A DNA stretch of 64,000 nt from Acidobacteriota bacterium (GCA_040754075.1 JBFMDH010000014.1:107403-171402), one strand, 5' to 3'. Shown: positions 8,184 through 17,351, numbered from the stretch's first letter. Numbers and translations are program-made. The notes: a model not told the origin generated them from the sequence alone.

Positions 8184-10487
8184 CTATTTGCCAAAAAATC
8201 GCAAGGTCAATCCCACAGTGACAGTTATCGGATAACCGGGGGTTGCATGGATGCGGGCAATCGCTGCCTCACCCGGTCGCACACGCGATGCAAAATAGTT
8301 CTGGGTTTCAAAATAGCGTTTATCGGTCAGGTTATCTATCGACAGGTTGACATCAACCCACGAGCGCAAGCGTTTGGCGAGGCTCAAATCCATCACGGTT
8401 AAACCGGATGCCAAGATGCCCGGGTCTTCGCCATCCAGCCGGTAGCTGTTGGTATAACGCATCCGCAAAGAGCCACTAAATCCGCGCCAGTTGGTTAAAG
8501 TGAGCGCCGCATTGGAAACCACGTGCGGCGCGCTATCGACATAGACTCGCGGTGAAGTGCCGCGATAGTAAGCATTCATCACTTTAGTCACTCCGGCATT
8601 GAATGCAAGGTAGCGCGTCAGTTGCGCGGCAGTCTTCACTTCAAAGCCGCTGGCGCGACTTGGTCCTTTGAATTCGATGCTGCCATCATCGGGGATATAG
8701 ACCTGCTCATTTGAGCGATCAATCAAAAACAGGTCGCCGCTTACCGACAGGCGTTTGAAATGATACGCTGTGCCCGCTTGATAAAAATCTGTCGTCGATA
8801 CCCGTTCACCTTCGGGTCGTTGAACGATGCCGCGCGCATCCTGACTGGAAATGCCTCTGCCGTAATTGAAATAAAAATTCGCGGGGATTTGCGCCGATGG
8901 CGTCAATGCGAAACTGGCTTTCGGTTGAAAGCGCGCGGCACTGCGCGCGCCGGAAAATTCGGGCACGATTTTATCTTCGACATTGAAATGAAAATAGTCA
9001 TACCGCAATCCGCCCGTCACTCTCAATCGCGCATTCAGTAAATCAATGGTGTTTTGCGCGTAACCAGCCGCATTGGTGACCTTCGCCTGGGCTTTGCTTG
9101 CCGTGGCAATCGGATTGCGGGTTACGGTGTTATACAACCCGACATTGATTTGATTGGCATGAAAATTTGCGCCGCTCACCAACAGCGCGCTTTGTCCGAA
9201 TAGTTTATAAGGTTTTAACAATTGCACATTCGCGCCTTCCTGCAACCGCGAATCGTGTTGTTGAATTTCATCGCCATTGATTTCGTCATTCAAAAAGAAG
9301 GTGAAATTTGAAAACAAATCAAACAACGAACGCGCCATAAAAGTATCGGCTTTCAATATCGCGCCCGACGCGAAATCTCTGCGGTAATAGATGCCGGCGT
9401 TAGCGGTTTTGATTCTGCCGCCATTATCCGGGTCAATAACCCCGAAACGGTCAAGACGCCCGGCGGCAACTTCATCAAGCGGAATTTGTCCCGATGAATA
9501 AAAGTTATTGCGCCCGAAATTAAATTTAACGCCAAGCTTCTCCTCCATATTCAACCGGTGGGTGTAATTTGCTGTGAGGTTATCGCGCCGGTAACGCAAG
9601 GGATTCACAAAAGGTCCGTCGCTTTGCGAGAGTTCGTAAGCCAGGATAGCATCGGCGGATTTGAGTTGCGGGCTATAAGCTAAAAAATTTCTAAAGGAAT
9701 CAAACGACCCGCCCTGTAGTCGCAAAGTGAGTTGTTGCGGAAGCGTTTCTTTCAATCGAATGTGCACCACCCCAAGCCCCGAAAAATCGCCGTATTCGGC
9801 GCTGAACGGCCCGTTCAAAATATCGACATCTTCGACCAGTTCCGGGGTGAGCGATTTGAGTTGCCCAAGATAACCTTGCCCGTGTCCTTGGGTGCTCTGG
9901 TTTTGCTGAACGTTATCGACCAGAACTTTCAGACCGCCGCTTACGCCGCCGTGGTCTAAATTGAAACCGAACCGGCGCACCTCTACGGATTTGCCGCCGC
10001 CTTCGTGTTGCCCTGCGTTAATCCCCGCGTCGAGGGTATGAAAAATCTGGTCGTCTCTGGCAAACAAGGTGTTTTTATAGATGGCATCGTTTTTCCGATC
10101 AATCGCCGGTTCCAACTGGGTTGCCGTAATCACTATGCTTTCGTGAACCGGCGGCACCGAAAAACGAATCTGTAGGGTGAGATTTTCCGCCGTTTCGTTT
10201 GCACTGAACTCGCGGGTTTGCGCAATCACATATTTGCCCTCGATGCGCAACGTAAACGCCGAATGCGGAATCAGCAAATTAAATTGCCCATCCCCATCCG
10301 TCACCGTTTTTAATTCGCCTGATGGGGAATTAATAATCAGCGTCACGCCTGCGACCGATTCATTTTTTTCATTGACCACAATCCCCGACAAGGCGCGTTT
10401 CGTAGCGGTCTGCGCCGGCGCGGTCACCAGACAAACCATCAATCCAATTAAGGTTATTACAAATTTTATCGCTTTCATCTTTGTCAT
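8184..10487 (-). CDS. TonB-dependent receptor with N-terminal carboxypeptidase-regulatory-like domain
   Basis: About 767 residues. A signal peptide (MTKMKAIKFVITLIGLMVCL) is followed by a beta-sandwich regulatory-like domain (ALSGIVVNEKNESVAGVTL to LQIRFSV). The plug domain contains KVLVDNVQQNQSTQGHGQGY and DVDILNGPFSAEYGDFSGLGVV, and a long beta barrel follows, ending in ITVTVGLTLRFFGK. It is an outer-membrane importer powered by TonB; the substrate (siderophore, cofactor or glycan) cannot be read from the sequence. The start is uncertain: ATG 10487 begins the signal peptide cleanly, while ATG 10514 adds nine residues. It is divergent from the FAD oxidoreductase gene. No SusD-like partner is adjacent. 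Confidence 0.9.
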   Translation of the reverse strand: MTKMKAIKFVITLIGLMVCLVTAPAQTATKRALSGIVVNEKNESVAGVTLIINSPSGELKTVTDGDGQFNLLIPHSAFTLRIEGKYVIAQTREFSANETAENLTLQIRFSVPPVHESIVITATQLEPAIDRKNDAIYKNTLFARDDQIFHTLDAGINAGQHEGGGKSVEVRRFGFNLDHGGVSGGLKVLVDNVQQNQSTQGHGQGYLGQLKSLTPELVEDVDILNGPFSAEYGDFSGLGVVHIRLKETLPQQLTLRLQGGSFDSFRNFLAYSPQLKSADAILAYELSQSDGPFVNPLRYRRDNLTANYTHRLNMEEKLGVKFNFGRNNFYSSGQIPLDEVAAGRLDRFGVIDPDNGGRIKTANAGIYYRRDFASGAILKADTFMARSLFDLFSNFTFFLNDEINGDEIQQHDSRLQEGANVQLLKPYKLFGQSALLVSGANFHANQINVGLYNTVTRNPIATASKAQAKVTNAAGYAQNTIDLLNARLRVTGGLRYDYFHFNVEDKIVPEFSGARSAARFQPKASFALTPSAQIPANFYFNYGRGISSQDARGIVQRPEGERVSTTDFYQAGTAYHFKRLSVSGDLFLIDRSNEQVYIPDDGSIEFKGPSRASGFEVKTAAQLTRYLAFNAGVTKVMNAYYRGTSPRVYVDSAPHVVSNAALTLTNWRGFSGSLRMRYTNSYRLDGEDPGILASGLTVMDLSLAKRLRSWVDVNLSIDNLTDKRYFETQNYFASRVRPGEAAIARIHATPGYPITVTVGLTLRFFGK

Positions 10488-10593
10488 TAACGGCTCAACA
10501 ATTACAATGCCCATTCTTGTACATTTAAGGTACGGGTTTCGACGAAGAGTAGATTTGTAACCTGAAAAACTTTTTAATGCCAGTTAGATAATT

Positions 10594-11757
10594 ATGAAAA
10601 AGAGCGCAGAGGTTGTCATCATCGGCGGCGGGTGTATGGGCGCAAGTGTGGCTTTTCATCTCGCGCGTCGCGGTGTAAAAGATGTCGTTTTGGTTGAACG
10701 TGAACCCTGGTTGGCAATGGGTTCGACGGGACGCAACGCCGGAGGCTTTCGCCATCAATTTTCCAGTGAACTCAATGTAAAGCTCTCCATTGAATCCATC
10801 CGATTGATGCGAAATTTCAAAGAAGCGGTCGGTTACGAGATTGATTTTCACCCGCACGGTTATCTGTTTTTACTCTCCAACGAAAACGATGTCGCCGCCT
10901 TCCGGCAAAACATCGAGATGCAACGGCGACTGGGCATCGAGGTTGAACTCATCACCCCCGATGATGCTAAAAAATTAGCACGAGGGTTGAAAACCGATGG
11001 GTTAATGGCAGCAAGCTTTTGCCCGCAGGATGGCATTGCCGACCCGAACGGCGTAACCCTTGGGTTTGCCAAAGCGGCGCAGGCGGCAGGCGTGGACATT
11101 GTCAAAGAAACCGTCGTGACCGGCATCAAAACCACAAACCATAAGGTCACTGAAGTTGAAACCACGCAAGGTACGATTGCGACGCCTCGCGTGGTCAACG
11201 CCGCAGGTCCCCTTGCGCGCGAAATCGGGCAGATGGTCGGGCTTGATATCCCTGTGCTTCCCTTTCGCCGTCACATCTTCATCACCGAACCGCTTGGCGA
11301 ACGCGCCCACCTTGCGCCGACTTCGCGGATTATGGTTATCGATTTTGCGACGACTTTTTATTTTCATCGCGAAGGCGCAGGTGTGCTGTTTGGCATGTCT
11401 GACCGCGACGAGCCGACGAGTTTTAATCTGTCGGTCAGTTGGGAATTTTTAGAAAAGGTTTATGCAAGCGCCGCCGGACGTTTGCCGGTGCTAACGGATT
11501 TGGGTATCGCGCATGCGTGGGCTGGGCTTTATGAAGTGTCGCCCGATGGCAATCCGATTATTGATGAAGCAGAGACCGTAAAAGGGTTTTATATGATTAA
11601 CGGCTTCAGCGGACATGGCTTTCAACATTCACCGGCTGCCGGTCGTCTGCTTGCCGATTTGATGATTGATGGCGTGGTCAAGGATTTGGATATTTCACCA
11701 TTTTCATTCACGCGATTTGCCAATGGCGAAAGCCAGGGTGAATTGAATGTTGTGTAA
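10594..11757 (+). CDS. FAD-dependent oxidoreductase, DAO / sarcosine-oxidase-beta type
   Basis: A 387-residue flavoprotein of the D-amino-acid-oxidase superfamily. The dinucleotide-binding motif VVIIGGGCMGASVAFHLA is at residues 7-24, with the acidic ribose-binding VERE after it. The FAD-contacting stretch STGRNAGGFRHQF and the C-terminal NGFSGHGFQHSPAAGR, which closes over the flavin, are both present. The family oxidises secondary or primary amines such as sarcosine, glycine or proline derivatives, with oxygen or another acceptor. It is a single gene without a heterotetrameric partner, so it is probably a monomeric oxidase or dehydrogenase. The substrate is unknown. Confidence 0.88.
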   Translation: MKKSAEVVIIGGGCMGASVAFHLARRGVKDVVLVEREPWLAMGSTGRNAGGFRHQFSSELNVKLSIESIRLMRNFKEAVGYEIDFHPHGYLFLLSNENDVAAFRQNIEMQRRLGIEVELITPDDAKKLARGLKTDGLMAASFCPQDGIADPNGVTLGFAKAAQAAGVDIVKETVVTGIKTTNHKVTEVETTQGTIATPRVVNAAGPLAREIGQMVGLDIPVLPFRRHIFITEPLGERAHLAPTSRIMVIDFATTFYFHREGAGVLFGMSDRDEPTSFNLSVSWEFLEKVYASAAGRLPVLTDLGIAHAWAGLYEVSPDGNPIIDEAETVKGFYMINGFSGHGFQHSPAAGRLLADLMIDGVVKDLDISPFSFTRFANGESQGELNVV

Positions 11758-11839
11758 TTGAGATTGATTTTCAGAGCGACAACTGAATAACGCAGTCCGG
11801 CATTTGAATTTGTGAGAGCCAACATTTGCATTGCATTAT

Positions 11840-12628
11840 TTATACTTCCTGCAAAGAGAGCGGTCGGGGACTTTTTCCGTCAATATCAGTAAACCCGTAT
11901 TCCCGGGCAAGCGTTGCCGCAATCAAGACTTTGCCGCTTCGTTCCATTCGTTTTGCATCAGCCACAAGCCCTGCAACCGCGCGTCCAATAAATTGCGGCG
12001 ATTCGGAATTGCTGAGGTCAAGCCATGCGGCTGCCTGCATCACCTTTTCGGTTCTTACCAGTCCCGGATAAAGCGATACAACGGCAACATTGTGCTCGCG
12101 AAGTTCGTGCGCCATATCCGCAGTCATTTTGTCGGTCGCGGCTTTCGCTACCCCGTAAGCGACATTGCCAATAAATTTTTGCGCCGCCCAGAATGAGATA
12201 TTGATGATTACACCGCTGCGCGCAGCCACCATCACCTGCGCCGCCAACTGACTGGCGACATACGCGGCACGCACTCCTGCTTGAAACATCGCATCCCATC
12301 GCCATAAGGGTTGTTGCCAGAATGGACGCGACCAGGTGAACTCGCCGTTTTCAATCATGTTTTCGTAGCCGCCCCAAACGTTGTTCACCAGTACATCGAG
12401 TCGTCCTTGTTCCTGGAGAATTCGTTGAAATGCCGCTTGCACCTGAGCGTCATCGCGATGGTCACAGCAAAGCGCCAATTTAGCGTCACTGATGTATTGC
12501 ATATCTTCAACGGTTCGTCCGGTGATATAAACCGTCGCGCCCGCCTCCATCAATTCGAGCGCAATGCCTTTGCCAACACCGCGACTCGCGCCCGTAACCA
12601 ACGCTATTTTGCCTTGCAACTCAACCAT
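11840..12628 (-). CDS. Short-chain dehydrogenase/reductase (DHRS1-like)
   Basis: A 262-residue classical SDR. The cofactor motif TGASRGVGKG lies near residue 13, with TGR at the end of strand 2 favouring NADP. The LVNNVWGG stretch replaces the usual NNAG. The catalytic serine region is IINISFWAAQ, and YGVAKAA holds the Tyr-x3-Lys pair. The variant NNVWGG and the length resemble DHRS1-type dehydrogenases. An AAAGGAG ribosome-binding site precedes the ATG. It is convergent with the FAD oxidoreductase and divergent from the FAH-family gene. The substrate is not predicted. Confidence 0.9.
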   Translation of the reverse strand: MVELQGKIALVTGASRGVGKGIALELMEAGATVYITGRTVEDMQYISDAKLALCCDHRDDAQVQAAFQRILQEQGRLDVLVNNVWGGYENMIENGEFTWSRPFWQQPLWRWDAMFQAGVRAAYVASQLAAQVMVAARSGVIINISFWAAQKFIGNVAYGVAKAATDKMTADMAHELREHNVAVVSLYPGLVRTEKVMQAAAWLDLSNSESPQFIGRAVAGLVADAKRMERSGKVLIAATLAREYGFTDIDGKSPRPLSLQEV

Positions 12629-12735
12629 CAGGCACTCTCCTTTCTAAGTTCCCTGCCCATCGAGGCGCTGGCTTGCGCCTGACTTCGCGCATCACCTATA
12701 GTTTGTCGGCTTCGATTTTGTTTTCTATTTCCGAA

Positions 12736-13587
12736 ATGACCATGCATATCTTTCGTTATTCCAATTCGCAGGGCGCGCGCTTGGGTTTAAAAATCGATGG
12801 TGAGGATTATGACCTCAGCGCCGTCGCCAGAGCCTTCACCGATCTCTCCACCTGGCTTTCTCTGTCTGACCCGGTCGCCGCCATCTACGATGCGCTTTCG
12901 CGCGCCCGCGAGTTCCCGCTGACCGAAAGCCCATCAATTCTTGCGCCGCTTGATTCGCAAGAAGTCTGGGCGAGCGGGGTGACTTACCTGCGCTCGAAAG
13001 TTGCGCGTATGGAAGAGAGCGAACAGGGCGGCGATTTTTACGATCTGGTTTACGATGCCGAGCGCCCTGAGCTTTTTTTAAAAGCGACCCCTGCCCGCGT
13101 TGTCGGCACAGGACAACCGATTCGCATCCGCCGCGATTCCGCCTGGAATGTGCCTGAACCTGAACTGGCGCTGGTGCTTGCTGTAAGCGGCGCGATTGTC
13201 GGATACACCATCGGCAATGATGTGTCCTCACGCTCGATTGAAGGCGAAAACCCACTCTACCTTCCACAAGCCAAAGTTTACGACGGATGTTGCGCCCTGG
13301 GACCGGTTATCGCTTTGAACGATGGCAACCCAAGCATACGCACAATCCAGATAACGATTGCGCGCGATGCTGAGATGATATTCACAGGCGAGACTTCAAC
13401 TGCGCAGATGCGACGCGCTCCGGAAGAACTTGCGGCTTACCTGTTTCGTGAACTGACCTTTGCGGCAGGCGTATTCCTGCTGACCGGAACCGGCATCGTA
13501 CCGCCTGACGAATTCACACTACAATCGGGCGACCTGGTGAGCATCAACATCACCGGCATCGGCACTTTGGAAAACCCCGTAGCCTGA
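12736..13587 (+). CDS. Fumarylacetoacetate-hydrolase-family enzyme
   Basis: About 283 residues of the FAH superfamily. Metal-binding and active-site stretches are visible: EVWASGVTYLRSK, the acidic pair PEPELALVL, GYTIGNDVSSRSIEGENP, and the closing LTGTGIVPP and LQSGDLVSINI. The sequence around YLPQAKVYDGCCALGP resembles the branch that includes 2-keto-3-deoxy sugar-acid dehydratases, so it may act in oxidative sugar degradation; that subfamily call is tentative. Starts at ATG 12736 or 12742 are both possible and neither has a strong ribosome-binding site. An upstream extension to 12673 looks non-native. Confidence 0.85.
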   Translation: MTMHIFRYSNSQGARLGLKIDGEDYDLSAVARAFTDLSTWLSLSDPVAAIYDALSRAREFPLTESPSILAPLDSQEVWASGVTYLRSKVARMEESEQGGDFYDLVYDAERPELFLKATPARVVGTGQPIRIRRDSAWNVPEPELALVLAVSGAIVGYTIGNDVSSRSIEGENPLYLPQAKVYDGCCALGPVIALNDGNPSIRTIQITIARDAEMIFTGETSTAQMRRAPEELAAYLFRELTFAAGVFLLTGTGIVPPDEFTLQSGDLVSINITGIGTLENPVA

Positions 13588-13589
13588 AG

Positions 13590-13613
13590 CCTGCTCAACC
13601 CAGATTGAGCAGG
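13590..13613. repeat. Hairpin between convergent genes
   Basis: CCTGCTCAA pairs perfectly with TTGAGCAGG around a 6-base loop, directly after the FAH-family stop codon and before the end of the convergent DinB gene. There is no T run, so it is a transcript-end hairpin or a weak bidirectional terminator rather than a classic one. Confidence 0.6.
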
Positions 13614-13638
13614 TCACCATGCAGGTTCAGCAAGCGAT

Positions 13639-14157
13639 TTATCTGGAAGCCGCTGCGTCAGGAATCGCTTCGCGACACCAGTAAACAAAATCGGTTGCGG
13701 CGGGTTCTGCGCCGATGGCGCGAAGGAGGTGAGCGATTTGCCCGCGATGATACCACGAATGCCCGAAGAGTTGCGTGAGAATGTCTCCGATGGTGTTTTT
13801 GAATTTACCGCCGTCAAAGGCTTGATAGACAAATGACCGCTGGAGTCCCTCATCATCCAACTGGTTAAGATAATTTTTCCAGACCTGATGAACTTCATCG
13901 GCGATGGATTGTAATGATTCCAGTGCCACACCTCGCGGGAAAAGTTCAGTCACCGCTTCATTGGCAACCCCAAAGCGATAGAGCCACAACTTTCTCGCGC
14001 ACATCAAATGGGCAAACAAATCGACAGCTTCTTGAAATGCCGGTAATTTCCGCAAATCATCGGCAACGCCGTTCAATGAATCGATGGTTTGCTGATGGGC
14101 ATCCATTTCATAATCAAACCAGCGACGAAAACGTTCGACATTTTCGGTTGTCATCAT
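13639..14157 (-). CDS. DinB-family protein
   Basis: A 172-residue four-helix-bundle protein of the DinB/YfiT superfamily. The metal-binding histidines appear in MDAHQQTIDS (helix 1) and in the strongly conserved GHSWYHRGQIAH of helix 3. Members coordinate a divalent metal, and some act as thiol S-transferases; the substrate here is unknown. Two ATGs overlap at 14157 and 14154. A second DinB paralogue lies at 35932-36450. This gene is the last of a leftward run of small stress-type genes extending back to 17351. Confidence 0.88.
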   Translation of the reverse strand: MMTTENVERFRRWFDYEMDAHQQTIDSLNGVADDLRKLPAFQEAVDLFAHLMCARKLWLYRFGVANEAVTELFPRGVALESLQSIADEVHQVWKNYLNQLDDEGLQRSFVYQAFDGGKFKNTIGDILTQLFGHSWYHRGQIAHLLRAIGAEPAATDFVYWCREAIPDAAASR

Positions 14158-14180
14158 TCCCTCTTATTCAATTAAATAGT

Positions 14181-14675
14181 TTACTGACTCGCCCGCCAAC
14201 TTCTGACAATTTGCAAACCGCTTTCCGGCGTCCAACGACGGGCAACGACCGCTTCATCTTCGACGATGTTGAAGGCGGCGCTTTCAATATCAATCGAAAA
14301 CAGGTGAAACTCCGGTTCATCGGGCTTCCACCCGATGAGTTCAAATAAAGTGTCGCAATAGCGCTTGCGCATTGCCAAATCCGTAATCGCTATTGCGCGA
14401 CCATATAATTTGAATTCGCCTTCGGTGCCATCTTTTTTGCTGATGGTGTTATGAATCGTGCAACGCGGGTCGCGCAGTAAATCCAAAGCCTTGCGCGATT
14501 GCCAGATCATTCCAAGATAGAGATGCCCATCAACGATGAACGCTTCAACCGGAGTGATACGCGGAAAGCCGTTTTTCCTGAGCGTTCCCAGCAATATCAT
14601 GCCGCTTGCCGCAAACCGCGTTTCGCCGAGCCTGGCAAGTTCCGGCGCAGCTTTTTTGAACTCTTCCCAAATCAT
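14181..14675 (-). CDS. Pyridoxamine 5'-phosphate oxidase-like flavin-binding protein
   Basis: A 164-residue split-barrel protein of the PNPOx-like family (FMN or F420 binding). Characteristic segments are AASGMILLGTLRKNGFPRITPVE and the following strand LYLGMIWQSRKALDLLRDPRC. The open frame continues upstream to 14861, but that part overlaps the DoxX gene and has no protein-like character, so ATG 14675 (MIWEEFKKAAPEL) is taken as the start. It may reduce small electrophiles or bind flavin; no substrate can be assigned. Confidence 0.85.
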   Translation of the reverse strand: MIWEEFKKAAPELARLGETRFAASGMILLGTLRKNGFPRITPVEAFIVDGHLYLGMIWQSRKALDLLRDPRCTIHNTISKKDGTEGEFKLYGRAIAITDLAMRKRYCDTLFELIGWKPDEPEFHLFSIDIESAAFNIVEDEAVVARRWTPESGLQIVRSWRASQ

Positions 14676-14718
14676 AAAATGCCTGATCGAGCGTTGCAGC
14701 GAACTACCGGTGATGCAT

Positions 14719-15123
14719 TTAATTTCCCAGACCCAAAAGCGCGCGCAAGCGTTGATCGCGCAAAAACAGCACGCCCCAAACCAACACCCCAAAGATGACC
14801 GGCAGCAAAATCGAAAAGAGCGAATCGCCGACGCGCACATGGGTCGCGGTTGCTCCGCCAAGATAACCGGTCAGTAAAATCGCGCCCACAATGGAGGTGC
14901 GCGGAATCATATACAGCACGGTGCTCACCAACAAAGTAATACCCATCAGCAGTAGTGAACTTTCCGGGTATCCCAGATATACGGTTGCCTTCACGACCTC
15001 TTCCGGCTTAATCAATTTCATCAAGCCGTCAAGCAGAAAAAACAGGACGGTCAGTCCGCTCAGGATGCGTCCAACCCAAAGTGCGGTTTTAGAAACTGTA
15101 GGGGTTTGTATACTCGATTGCAT
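14719..15123 (-). CDS. DoxX-like membrane protein
   Basis: A protein of about 134 residues with four membrane helices. The family signature is visible in WVGRILSGLTVLFFLLDGLMK at the N-terminus and GYLGGATATHVRVGD before the last helices. DoxX-like proteins are associated with redox or sulfur stress in other bacteria, but the reaction is not settled. ATG 15123 lies behind CGAGGT; an in-frame ATG 15141 adds six residues. A terminator between this gene and the upstream reductase (15243-15845) suggests its own promoter. Confidence 0.85.
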   Translation of the reverse strand: MQSSIQTPTVSKTALWVGRILSGLTVLFFLLDGLMKLIKPEEVVKATVYLGYPESSLLLMGITLLVSTVLYMIPRTSIVGAILLTGYLGGATATHVRVGDSLFSILLPVIFGVLVWGVLFLRDQRLRALLGLGN

Positions 15124-15147
15124 AAATTGACCTCGCTCCATAATCGG

Positions 15148-15193
15148 TTAAAAAAAATCGCGCACATCCTGTCAACTTCAACAGGATGTGCGC
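15148..15193 (-). terminator. Rho-independent terminator
   Basis: GCGCACATCCTGT (15160-15172) pairs perfectly with ACAGGATGTGCGC (15181-15193) around an 8-base loop. Read leftward it is followed by a long T run (the A run 15149-15157). It ends the transcript of the RibD/DHFR-like gene, 50 bases past that stop. Confidence 0.9.
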
Positions 15194-15242
15194 CGGAGGG
15201 TTGTCTGTGAACTGAAACATTTTTCAAGTATGAAAAAAACGG

Positions 15243-15845
15243 TCAGGCAGTTTTCTCACCATCAGATGGAACAGGCAAATAGGTTGCAATCACCACCCCG
15301 TTGTTTGTTGCCTTGACATCACGCAGTTGGAGATTGATTGGCGTTCCACCATCAATAAAGAGATGGCGACCGCTTCCCAGAACCAGTGGGTGAATCAACA
15401 ACACATATTCATCCACCAGATGCCACTGCATTAACGATTGGCTTAACACACCGCTGCCGAATACCATCAGGTCTCTCGCTTGCTCTTTTTTAAACTGCTC
15501 CAGCGCCTTTGCCACATCGCCCTGAATAAGTTTGGAGTTCATCCACGGGAGCGGCTCGGTAAGCGTAGTCGAGACCACATATTTAAGAAGGTTGTTGAGC
15601 GTTTCTGAAATCGGGTTATCGGTTTGCGTCGGCCAAAATGCAGCAAAGCGTTCATAGGTCACTCGACCAAAGAGCAACGCTCCAAGGTTAGCGAAGGCGG
15701 CGCTGACTTCGGGCTGTTGCATGGCGGCAAAGGGTTCCGCCCAACCGCCGTACCGGAAGCCATCACGCGGGTCTTCGTCCCGATGACCGGGCGCTTGCAT
15801 AACGCCATCAAGGGTCAAATTTGTAATTACAATGATCTTTCCCAT
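15243..15845 (-). CDS. RibD C-terminal / dihydrofolate-reductase-like protein
   Basis: A 200-residue protein of the RibD_C/DHFR-like fold. Family features are the opening KIIVITNLTLDGVMQ, the GRVTYERFAAFWP stretch that binds the adenine nucleotide, the SKLIQGDVAKALEQFK segment, the DLMVFGSGVLSQSL strand-turn, and the C-terminal LVLGSGRHLF. It probably binds NADPH and reduces an unknown compound. The start at 15845 is supported by AGGAGG eight bases upstream; the longer in-frame start at 15932 would overlap the SRPBCC gene. Confidence 0.9.
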   Translation of the reverse strand: MGKIIVITNLTLDGVMQAPGHRDEDPRDGFRYGGWAEPFAAMQQPEVSAAFANLGALLFGRVTYERFAAFWPTQTDNPISETLNNLLKYVVSTTLTEPLPWMNSKLIQGDVAKALEQFKKEQARDLMVFGSGVLSQSLMQWHLVDEYVLLIHPLVLGSGRHLFIDGGTPINLQLRDVKATNNGVVIATYLPVPSDGEKTA

Positions 15846-15928
15846 GCTCAGCCTCCTATTGATGAGGGGTTCACCACGTTGAGTTGAACGGTAACCGCCC
15901 AAACAGAAGGGTAGGCGTTGCAGCGCCA

Positions 15929-16393
15929 TCAAGCCTTACTCGTATCCTGCATTTCCGGATAGGGAATGCCTTTCCCCATCTCGATATATTGCTTGAGACT
16001 GATACCAACGAAGAACGCCCACCCTTGATTGCAGACCTCATAACACGGCGATTCCCGATAGCCTGCCTGCGAGAAATCGATTTGTGTACCGGTTCCCTGC
16101 GGGACGAGGGCAAAAGTAATCGTCGTGCCTTCCCAGGCATTGGTGTTCTGCATATTCGATCTCAGACATTTCCACACCACCGGACTCAGTACATCGCCGC
16201 GCGTCATCTGAAGTTCGACTTCCCAGCCATAGCCGCTCCAACCGAGCGTGCCTTTGCCATCCTTGATGAGCGCTTCTTTCGTCCACCAGTTTTGAATATG
16301 CCTCTCCTCCATCAGTGCGTCTGCAATGGTATCGACCGGTGCATTGATAAAAAATGAATGGCGAATTTCTTTGCTTATCATATCAGCTTTCAC
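15929..16393 (-). CDS. SRPBCC/AHSA1-family protein
   Basis: About 154 residues of the START-like helix-grip fold (AHSA1 group). The opening IRHSFFINAPVDTIADALM and the Trp-rich motif IQNWWTKEALI are typical, as is the C-terminal helix WAFFVGISLKQYIEMGKG. Such proteins bind small hydrophobic ligands. The start is ambiguous: GTG 16393 has GGAG at good distance, ATG 16381 is nine bases inside, and TTG 16408 is further out. It neighbours VOC, DoxX and DHFR-like genes, a grouping common for small-molecule resistance or stress functions. Confidence 0.85.
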   Translation of the reverse strand: MKADMISKEIRHSFFINAPVDTIADALMEERHIQNWWTKEALIKDGKGTLGWSGYGWEVELQMTRGDVLSPVVWKCLRSNMQNTNAWEGTTITFALVPQGTGTQIDFSQAGYRESPCYEVCNQGWAFFVGISLKQYIEMGKGIPYPEMQDTSKA

Positions 16394-16435
16394 TATGCCT
16401 GACTCCAATCCTTTGCTGTCCCGATGTCGGTGAAA

Positions 16436-16900
16436 TCAACTGCATTGCCCGGAACTGAAATGTTCATCGTGACGCCGTTTCATCTCTTCGGGTGAGACAT
16501 CTTCAACGTGTGTGGCAATCCACCAGGTTACTCCCGAACTATCCTGCACGCCGGCATTGCGGTCGCCATAAAATTGATCGGCGGGTTCCATCAAGGATTT
16601 CGCGCCGGCTTCAAGCGCGCGTTTGTATGTCGCATCGGTGTCGGGCATGTAGAGGTAAATCATGCTCGGCAAGGCTTTCCAATCCGCCATTGCGCTGCCA
16701 ATCATAATTTTGGAATCGCCAATTTCGATTTCGGCGTGACCGATTTTGCCATCGGGGCGGCTCATCGAAAAAAGCGTCTTGGCATCAAAGACCTTTTGTA
16801 AAAATTCGATTAACGGTGCCACATCGTCAACAATCAGATAAGGGGTGATGGTGCGATAACCATCGGGAATCGGTTTTACTGCTTTTGCTGCTTGCTCCAT
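16436..16900 (-). CDS. VOC-family (PhnB/glyoxalase-like) protein
   Basis: A 154-residue VOC protein. The N-terminal PYLIVDDVAPLIEFLQKVF and DGKIGHAEIEIGDSKIMI are typical of PhnB-like proteins, and the C-terminal module ends in DRNAGVQDSSGVTWWIATHVEDVSPEEM, a recurrent signature of this group. ATG 16900 has AAGGAGAG ten bases upstream; the frame remains open to 17065, but that part runs into the next VOC gene's 3' end and is not protein-like. It may bind a small molecule or antibiotic; the function is unassigned. Confidence 0.9.
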   Translation of the reverse strand: MEQAAKAVKPIPDGYRTITPYLIVDDVAPLIEFLQKVFDAKTLFSMSRPDGKIGHAEIEIGDSKIMIGSAMADWKALPSMIYLYMPDTDATYKRALEAGAKSLMEPADQFYGDRNAGVQDSSGVTWWIATHVEDVSPEEMKRRHDEHFSSGQCS

Positions 16901-16967
16901 AAACCTGCTCTCCTTTGTTTGTAATATTGTGAGAAATCCAGGGGTGCACAACCAGGATTGCCATCGT

Positions 16968-17351
16968 TTAAACCTGATAAAGCTGAATAAAATTTCCGCA
17001 AGTATCATCAAACATGGCAATCGTAACGTCGCCCATTTTGGTCGGCTCCTGGCTGAATACCACACCCAAATTTTTCAGTCTCTGGTATTCGGTTTGAATG
17101 TCGTCAACCGCAAATGCGGTCAGCGGAATTCGCTGTTGATAGATAGCTGCCTGATAGGTTTTCGCAGCCGGGTTGCTGTTGGGTTCAAGAACCAACTCAA
17201 TATCATCATGCCCATCAGGCGAAACCACGGTCAACCAACTGGCTTCTCCCAATGGGATTTCCGTTTTCTTAACGAAGCCAAGAATCTCCGTATAAAATTT
17301 CAGAGCCTTTGCCTGCTCATCAACCAAGATACTGCTGAGTTTGATTTTCAT
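16968..17351 (-). CDS. VOC-family protein
   Basis: A 127-residue glyoxalase/bleomycin-resistance-fold protein. The paired beta-alpha-beta-beta-beta modules start at KLSSILVDEQAKALKFYTEILGFV and at FAVDDIQTEYQRLKNLGVVF, and the end DTCGNFIQLYQV holds the usual C-terminal metal-ligand Gln region. It is first in the leftward run of small genes. Its partner genes suggest small-molecule resistance or detoxification, but no substrate can be named. Confidence 0.9.
   Translation of the reverse strand: MKIKLSSILVDEQAKALKFYTEILGFVKKTEIPLGEASWLTVVSPDGHDDIELVLEPNSNPAAKTYQAAIYQQRIPLTAFAVDDIQTEYQRLKNLGVVFSQEPTKMGDVTIAMFDDTCGNFIQLYQV

Noticed and set aside
14676..14861. N-terminal extension of the PNPOx-like protein
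   Set aside because: It overlaps the DoxX-like gene in another frame and reads as Cys/Arg-rich non-protein sequence; ATG 14675 begins the conserved domain.
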